DNA from: Flaccisagitta enflata
Lineage: Eukaryota > Chaetognatha > Sagittoidea > Aphragmophora
Assembly: GCA_965153355.1 (NCBI GenBank)
Contig: OZ231128.1
Location: forward strand, 20,274,001-20,338,000
Direction: 5' to 3'
DNA: 64,000 nt
Shown: in pieces, positions 57,490 to 64,000 of the stretch
How the letters are laid out: each line of letters starts with the position of its first letter
Numbering within the stretch: position 1 is the stretch's first letter
Made by a program: the position numbers and the translations under genes
The notes under the pieces: model-generated
Databases searched by the model: none
Seen by the model: only the letters and a program-made list of their open reading frames with translations
Told to the model about the DNA's origin: nothing

Positions 57490-59050
57490 TCCTATTCAAA
57501 CCTGAGTGTCAGCAATGATTTCATAGGAAGTTTCTCCCACAGATTCCAATACGAACCTTCAAGTAAGATCCTAAAGAACAACCACTAGTTTTTAGTGAAT
57601 ATAGTGTATATAATGAGTCATATAAGATCTTGTATCGTAACAGCAAATCAGTATCAACTTGATTTGGTAGCAAGGGTAACATAAGTCGGGGTGCAAACGA
57701 AGATAAAATTTGATTTTCAGTTACACTAAACTGTTATATTTAGCTATTTCAGTAGGTGATAACTTATATTTAGCTATTTTAGTAGGTAATAAGTTTTAAA
57801 ATCATAATTTTTATAGTCTTGATTTCTTCAAGAATATAAGGAAACAACAATCAAACAATAAGTTTCCAGTGTATATTTATAAAGACTATAGTTAATCAAT
57901 AAAACAAGAAAATTTCTATTGAAAATGAGTTTAGAAAGTTGTTGAGTAAAATCATAATTCTACTTCTGAATGCAAAAATTTGCATTTTTTTTAATACATA
58001 GCCCTCATTTTATAAGTCTTTAGAAAGACGCCATGTTTTTAGAAATGACAATTTTTGAATCACTATATTCAAAATTATAATTCAACTTAAAAATGTCAGA
58101 TTGTAAAAAATGATTTTCCTTTAAAAACTTCTTTTTTATGATCTTTATCTTTACATTTCACAGTTGCAATAGACACAAAAAAGGTTTTTAATGCAAGAAT
58201 AATCTAAACATGAACTAATTATCATTTTTCATTGATGAAATATACAAATAAACAATGTCGATGATATTGCAAAAAACTGTATTGAATGATCAAATTTTGT
58301 CTTCGATTGCACCCTGACATAAGTATGACCAAAAGAACAAAAATTATGAAATCAAAAGTGATTGGACTGAAAGAAAACATTTTTTTGTTAGGAAATCTTC
58401 AATTTCATTGTTAGTAAAAGACATGCAAATTATCTTCATGTTGAGCGAGCAGAGAAATTGTAATGTGAGAATAAGAATGTCAGATTACAAAGATACCTGA
58501 TTGAATTTTTATAATGTCCAATCATTTTTCAGATCAATTGTCGTGAAAAGGTTGACCAACTAAATAGCATCAAAATTACTGCTTTCTTGACCTGCACCCA
58601 GAAGCTGGACCCTACTCATGCTTAAGTGAATAATCATTCTACAAAGGATAATTTCTTTACTTCATGTAGTGAAACTCATTAATTTTTTTGCAAACCATGT
58701 GCAAATGGTTTCCATTACTTCAAATGATTAAAGTGACAGGAGGAAATTGAGGAAAATTCACTACAGAGCTACACAACTTATTTATAAAAATGAAGCTACC
58801 AATATTATCACATGAAAGATTTCGAGTCAATCAAGGATTCCTTCACAGCTTTTCCAATAAACAAGGCAAGATAAACAGCTACCCAAGTCATGTGTAAGTG
58901 GGCTGGTAATTGTTCTTTTATACCTATTTAGATAGAATCTGATTATCTAAGATCAACTTTTGTCATGGTTTGGGAAATGGACTCAGGAACAAGAAATAGG
59001 GTGAGTTGCAATAGGGTGAGTTGCAAGTAGAATAAAGGAAACAGGTAATC
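57490..59050. other. AT-rich sequence, nothing recognised
   Basis: About 1.5 kb of AT-rich DNA; no gene, repeat family or splice-supported exon. Confidence 0.6.
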
Positions 59051-59059
59051 CATGATTAT

Positions 59060-59222
59060 TATAATTCCATGGGGTATAGGCAGGGGCGTACAAGGCCCCT
59101 TCCTCTTGTAAATGTGCATGTTTCAATTTCCAACAATCATTATGGACTATGGGACCAAAGGACAGACGAGTGGATGGACTAACAGAGGGACCAAGCTTAT
59201 AGAGTCGCAGGTCTGTGACCAA
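59060..59222 (+). mobile_element. Hairpin-family element, decayed 5' end
   Basis: GGCAGGGGCG, TTTCAATTTCCAACAATCAT, GGACAGACGAGTGGATGGAC and hairpin GTCGCAGGTCTGTGAC followed by CAAAAAG. Confidence 0.55.
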
Positions 59223-59677
59223 AAAGATACAACTGTAAAATTAAAGGCTGAAAAATTTGCAAGCATGAAAGTACCTACAAACCACTGTCCAGGACAACCA
59301 ATAGATGCACCATTAGAGAAATTCAAATAATCCATCAGATATGCAATCTGACGCTTATCATGATTTGTTACATCAACTGCTGCTAATGAGAGCATTTTTC
59401 AGCATTTTTTATAGTGATTATGGTGCATCTACATAGGAAAAATGAACATCTTTGTCTTAATTCACTTCAAGGATAAAAGCAGATATAAACTGCTTATCCT
59501 CATGGCTAGGGGTAAATTTCAATGAATTCAATTTATGATCAGCACCATTTGACGGTGATGTTAGAATTTAGTCTATGTGGTAAATACCTTATTGCCCAAA
59601 TTTAGACCTTGTATCCTTGATTTGGGCCTCAAGGTTAGTGTTTGACCCAAAAGACCACAGATTTAAGCTCTTAGATC

Positions 59678-60426
59678 ACAAGGCTGGATACACGGCTACC
59701 CCAGTCGCATGAAGGTGGCACTGTCCTCTCAGGGTGAATCCAGGTGGTGAAAGGTCATAGTACATTAGGTATTTTTGTAGTTTGTGATAGTTTCAGGGTT
59801 CCTTTAAATAAACTAACAGTTAAGAAATCTTTTCAAGGGCACTTTTCAAAAAATATGAAAAAAACAGTAATTTTGACCTCATTTTGAATAGAGAATTTTT
59901 CAATTTATCCGGACCTCTCTTTTGATAACAAATATGTAATCTTGATGTTAATTCCTATCATTTGATAGGTCGCGCTATATGTTTTGTAGAAGAAATAGAA
60001 ATTTTTATTTCTAAGCCACCATTATAATTTTGCAACGGTGGCTAAAAAATTGAAAATTATAATCCTTTAAGAAAGTATATAAGAGGTTTTGATAACTTAA
60101 AAATATCTATATCCAAAATGAAGTTAGAATTTTTTCTTTTTTTTCAAATTTCTCAAAAAGCGTCATGACTGATAGTTATAGTTCAAACAACCCTCAAACT
60201 ATGAGAAACTGTAAAGACCCACTGTACTATGACTTTTGACCTGGACTCATAATGAGAGGAGGGTGGTGGGCAGGGGCACTATTTGAAGTCACTTGATCAT
60301 TTGGGCAGAAACCGTGAGGCAAAAGACCAAAAAAACACCAAAAAAAAGTAAAGTGTGAGGGACGGACAGACCGATGGATATACGGACTGACAAAGCAGAG
60401 GGTTGAGTCGTGTAGCATGCGACTAA
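59678..60426 (+). mobile_element. Hairpin-family element split by a MITE
   Basis: ACAAGGCTGGATACACGGCT, tag AGTCGCATG, then a 503-bp insertion, then GGTGGTGGGCAGGGGCACTA, GTCACTTGATCATTTGGGCA, GGACGGACAGACCGATGG and the 3' hairpin with GCATGCGACT then AAAAA. The tag matches between ends across the insertion. Confidence 0.8.
59741..60243. mobile_element. MITE nested in a hairpin-family element
   Basis: CAGGTGGTGAAAGGTCATAG at 59741 pairs with the inverse of CTATGACTTTTGACCTG at 60243. A second inner pair is GTTTGTGATAGTTTCAGGG versus CCCTCAAACTATGAGAAACT inverted. Flanks GAATC and GACTC may be a 5-bp target duplication with one mutation. No ORF. Confidence 0.75.
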
Positions 60427-60429
60427 AAA

Positions 60430-62925
60430 CATTTCAGACTCAGGTTTGAGTTAGAAAAAAAGGAAAATTTGTTTTTGTGAAATAAAGCAGCTCAAATGCA
60501 ATTGTTAAGACATCCAACACCAGTCTTAATCTTTACACACTTGAGATGGTAAAATGTTGAGTCACGGTGCACACAAAGGGGCAATTTTCATGGTCAAATC
60601 ATCTTTTAGGAAAAATTAAAGTGATTTATAAATAACTCTTTTTAAAAAAAATCATTTTTTCAGCCATTATTATCAATCTTTTTGCATTGACAATCACTTG
60701 TGAACATAGAATCAGTACGAGAAATTGAGATTAATGAGAGAAAAAAATCAAGAATATAGTTGTCTTGTGTGAAGTTGTCTTGTGTGAAAATTTTAATCTG
60801 TTCCTAAAAAGAAAACTTTTTTCTAATCACATAAGAATGAGCTATGTTTTTAGAAATTTTATTTTTTGCATTCAGAGAGAGATAACAAATTTCATGCAAA
60901 ATGACTTCTTACATTTGCTGCTTTTGTGCACCACGACTTAAAGATGTAATCTATTCAAACTGAAACAGAAAGCAATGTGAGGAAAAGGGAATCATTAGAT
61001 TACTTTCCAAATCGGCAAGCAATGATTTGAAGAATTTGGACAAACCTAGAACAACGTTTCAATACTTGCATTTCAAAAGAGGACCAGAAAGAGTCAGTCA
61101 AAAATCCACCTGCGAAAGAAAGATATCAGGCAAACAAAGCCCAAAATGTATTGCATTGAACCTAATGGAAATAAATCTTTATGCAATGCACTTTGGAGAG
61201 CAACTGAAGAACCATTCAAATACTTCTTTTACCTCTATCAATGATTTGCAACCTCTCATGAAATTTTCTATAGCAGTCTTTCTTTTGCTTTTTTTTTTGC
61301 TAGTGGGCAGAGCGTTTGATTGATATACAATCTTCTTCTTCAGCCAGATACACAGCTACTGAAGTTGCTACTGAAGTTGCTACTGAAGTTGGGTAGATAG
61401 AGGCAGTGATCAAAAAGGCTAACCCAAAATTTGGGCAGCAAGAGAAATTGTTATTCTGTTGTCAGATTTTTTAAAGACAAATTCAATTTGATTTTTTTTT
61501 TCGATTTCATATGATTTTAGGTAGGATCAATTAATGGTGCATATATGCTCCATTGAGTATGCAAATACATGAACACATGTTGCTTAGCATAGCTGCTCAA
61601 CTGAGGGTGTTTTTGAGGATTCTAGCTTATTTAGCTAATTTTTTGTCTTATTCAGAATGCGATGAATAAATAAATGTTTTAATACATGTTTTAGCATGCA
61701 AATACAAGAAAGCATGTCAGTGAGTAAAGTTAGTCAACTGTATGAGTGATTTTGTGTATTTTAGCTCAGCTAGCTCATTTGGCTTAGTCAGACTATTGCT
61801 GCAAACAATACTCACAATTGCCCTTGATTTGTTCCAACAAATCAAAAAAATTTCAATGACTGTAGATGAAAGCTTGGTGGCAAGTGGCCAATGCTTACAA
61901 CTGTTTTCCTCACAGCAATAGCCGCCATTACTAGTATCTTAGACAAAGAGGAACAGGTGATGACTGGGGGGAAAATCAGAGCAGTGGCGTTGACGCAAGT
62001 TATTCTTTTACCCTCAACTTCTGCTAGCACTCATAAGAACAAGGAGGTTCAAAACAAATAAAAAAATGTATGCATTTGGGCATTATAGCACCATCATCTT
62101 CAACACACTTGACCTTTAGCAAGAGAGTTAAGAGGGTATCCAAATGGTTCAGTTTCTTTTAAAAACATTGCTAAAAAAGGTTTAAAAAATGGTGATTTTT
62201 CAAAATTAATGCCCGAGTTCCAAAATATTTTTTTGAAGATTGAAAAACCATCAAAAGTCCCTATCATAGTTTTTAGGATTTGCACTTCTGCAAACTGAGC
62301 ATAATGACATTACTCTTTGCCTCATTTCAGTTGAACGAACTTAAACAGCCAAATGACACTTGTTCCATGCAGCCAAATGACACTTGTTCCATGCTCTCCA
62401 GAACATTGGCTTTGTCAAGATAAACAAAGACTATGTAGGACTTCATAACTGAGTTGTTGTTCAAGCCAGCGTTGTTGCCTTTGGATTGTCACATTGGAAA
62501 CAAAAAACAACTCTAAAGTCAGTATAAGGCATAATCTGCTAAACTCTGATCAGATTTGTTTGCTCTACTGCCCAGTTGAAAGACAACAAGAGTCAGCAAA
62601 GACCAACTGATTTTTGATATCAATCTCCAAATTTGGAGAAGTTTTTGATCAATGCCTGCATGATTGAACCACTTACATAAGACTACCCTGATACTCTCAC
62701 AGACACAATCTTCTAATCATAAGAAATCATTTCTGTCATTGAGTTTTATCACTTTTGCAATCATTTGAATATTGGGACTGTTGAGTATGCCACCCATGTT
62801 GGAATCCTAGTATCAAAATGATTCTACAAAAACCAACATGGCGAAAGTACTTTGCTAGTTGGTGAAAAGTGGGAATCTGACATTTTGGTATCATATGGTC
62901 ATCAGCCGGAAGAGATAGATTAAAA
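60430..62925. other. AT-rich sequence, no supported gene
   Basis: Contains a decayed hairpin-family 5' end with three copies of GCTACTGAAGTT (61340-61392) and a 98-codon ORF (61027-61323) of no recognised family and without coding character. A CAGCCAAATGACACTTGTTC duplication is at 62347-62393. Confidence 0.5.
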
Positions 62926-62929
62926 GAAA

Positions 62930-63140
62930 ACAAGGCCGGGTACACGGCTACCAAAGTCGCTTGTGGGTGGAGAGGGGCCCTTTTTGAGGTCACTGGACCA
63001 TTTAGGCAATAGCAGTAGGGCCAAAAAAATAAAATCACAAAAAAAAAAAGTAAAACATGACCGACCGACCGAACGACCACCTGACCGACCAACGGAGGGA
63101 CAGACAAAGCAGGTTGTAGAGTTGCATGCACGTAACTAAA
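62930..63140 (+). mobile_element. Hairpin-family element, complete but diverged
   Basis: ACAAGGCCGGGTACACGGCT, AGTCGCTTGTGGGTGG, GAGGTCACTGGACCATTTAG, AAAAAGTAAAACATGACCG, eight GACC-like units and hairpin GTTGCATGCACGTAAC then TAAAAAA. The tags at the two ends now differ, as expected for an old copy. Confidence 0.75.
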
Positions 63141-64000
63141 AAAACCTTTAACTGCTATAATATCAGATTTGTTAATTTGAAACAAATTCAGAAAAATCAA
63201 ATATCATATTTGAAGATTTCAGAAAGATAGTATTGTTGTCAATATTTTCAGATACATGTTAGAAAATCTGTTATGCTTTACACATCAATGTTTATGTCAT
63301 GCACGTATATATCAAAATTCAAGACACAGCTTGATTGTTTGATTTTCAGTAATTGAAATTCATAAATCAGTTTTCTTTTAGACCTCATGATATTATTCTC
63401 TCACTAAAGTGTGACAGTTTCCACACTTAAAGCAAAGTTGACAGCAATGCCATACAATATTTCCTATCACACCAGAGTATGTAAGTTGCTTGGAGACTAC
63501 TTGGCTATCTGTTAGATTGAAAAAGAAAAAGTGGGAAAATAAAAATCATCATTTGAAAAATGGCGTTTTGATCACAGACTGCAAATGCTCTCATACCCAA
63601 AGAGGGAAGACAAGCCTGATGAGTGATAGAAAAACCAGATGAGTGTTCGAAATGCCAGAGGTTTTTTCAATGAATGAATTAGATTTCAATCCATGATATC
63701 AATGTCATGTATTGAATTTATTGATCCAAGAAATCTTTGATTGAGCACTTTTATGCCATAGCTTCTTAGCCAAAATATATTTCTTCTTGTTTTAAAACTG
63801 GAACAATAAGTGGTGATCTTAAATTAGATATTTCAGCAGTCTCCATGAGAAATTTTGAAATCTTTCAAATGAAATATCTAGATAATTTGTCAAATAAAAA
63901 CCAATTGAGAAACCTCTTTGCATTTTATCTAACATTTTTTTAAGAATTTTTTTTCCTATTGTGAGACAAAATACTCTGGCTCTATCTACATTGACGTGAG
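63141..64000. other. AT-rich sequence, nothing recognised
   Basis: No ORF, repeat family or RNA gene could be supported to the end of the window. Confidence 0.55.

Noticed and set aside
61027-61323. 98-codon ORF with a hydrophobic C-terminal segment
   Set aside because: No recognised family, AT-rich random-like composition, no splice or promoter evidence.

Overview
This is a eukaryotic, clearly metazoan, nuclear window. Coding exons are short and far apart with GT/GC...AG introns, microsatellites are extremely abundant, and transposon debris fills most of the rest. I see no bacterial operons, rRNA, tRNA or CRISPR array. The species cannot be named from the sequence. The density of long pure GA, CA, AAC, GAAA and GGAA arrays would suit an invertebrate, perhaps an arthropod, but that is only an impression.

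The one gene I can recognise is on the + strand and ends at 31367. It is a STAC-family adaptor (SH3 and cysteine-rich domain protein). Four phase-compatible exons (29223-29302, 30126-30238, 30475-30554, 31260-31367) encode two SH3 domains and a stop. A phase-compatible low-complexity linker exon (26604-27196) joins them through a GC-AG intron. Further upstream are an exon carrying the DPVY-type STAC motif (4811-4879), a Ser/acidic exon (13362-13541), and a long Pro/Ala/Gly-rich exon (15258-15853) that carries a second DPIF motif and runs into a stop. Two more probable exons (about 22875-23436 and 25843-26086) have unsettled splice phases, so alternative isoforms are likely. The N-terminal C1 domain was not found and probably lies upstream of the window.

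Layout: 1-4800, microsatellites, hairpin-ended elements and a 1.4-kb TIR element; 4811-31367, the stac gene with very repeat-rich introns; 31370-31790, a (CA)n array just after the stop codon; 31800-64000, no convincing host gene. The last part holds nested transposons, minisatellites, a 176-bp satellite array (53600-55000), a LINE remnant (55284-55620) and, from about 57500, mostly AT-rich sequence of no recognised class.

The most striking non-genic signal is a dispersed family with about 20 well-supported copies plus fragments. Read in its likely 5' to 3' sense it starts ACAAGGCCGGATACACGGCTACC, carries a subterminal 8-11 nt tag, then a GTCC/GGAC-rich stretch, and ends in a hairpin built from the same tag followed by TAAAA. 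The tag differs between copies but matches between the two ends of one copy. This asymmetric terminal-inverted-repeat plan with a 3' hairpin and frequent internal tandem arrays resembles non-autonomous Helitron2/Helentron elements. Several other TIR and foldback families are nested among them.
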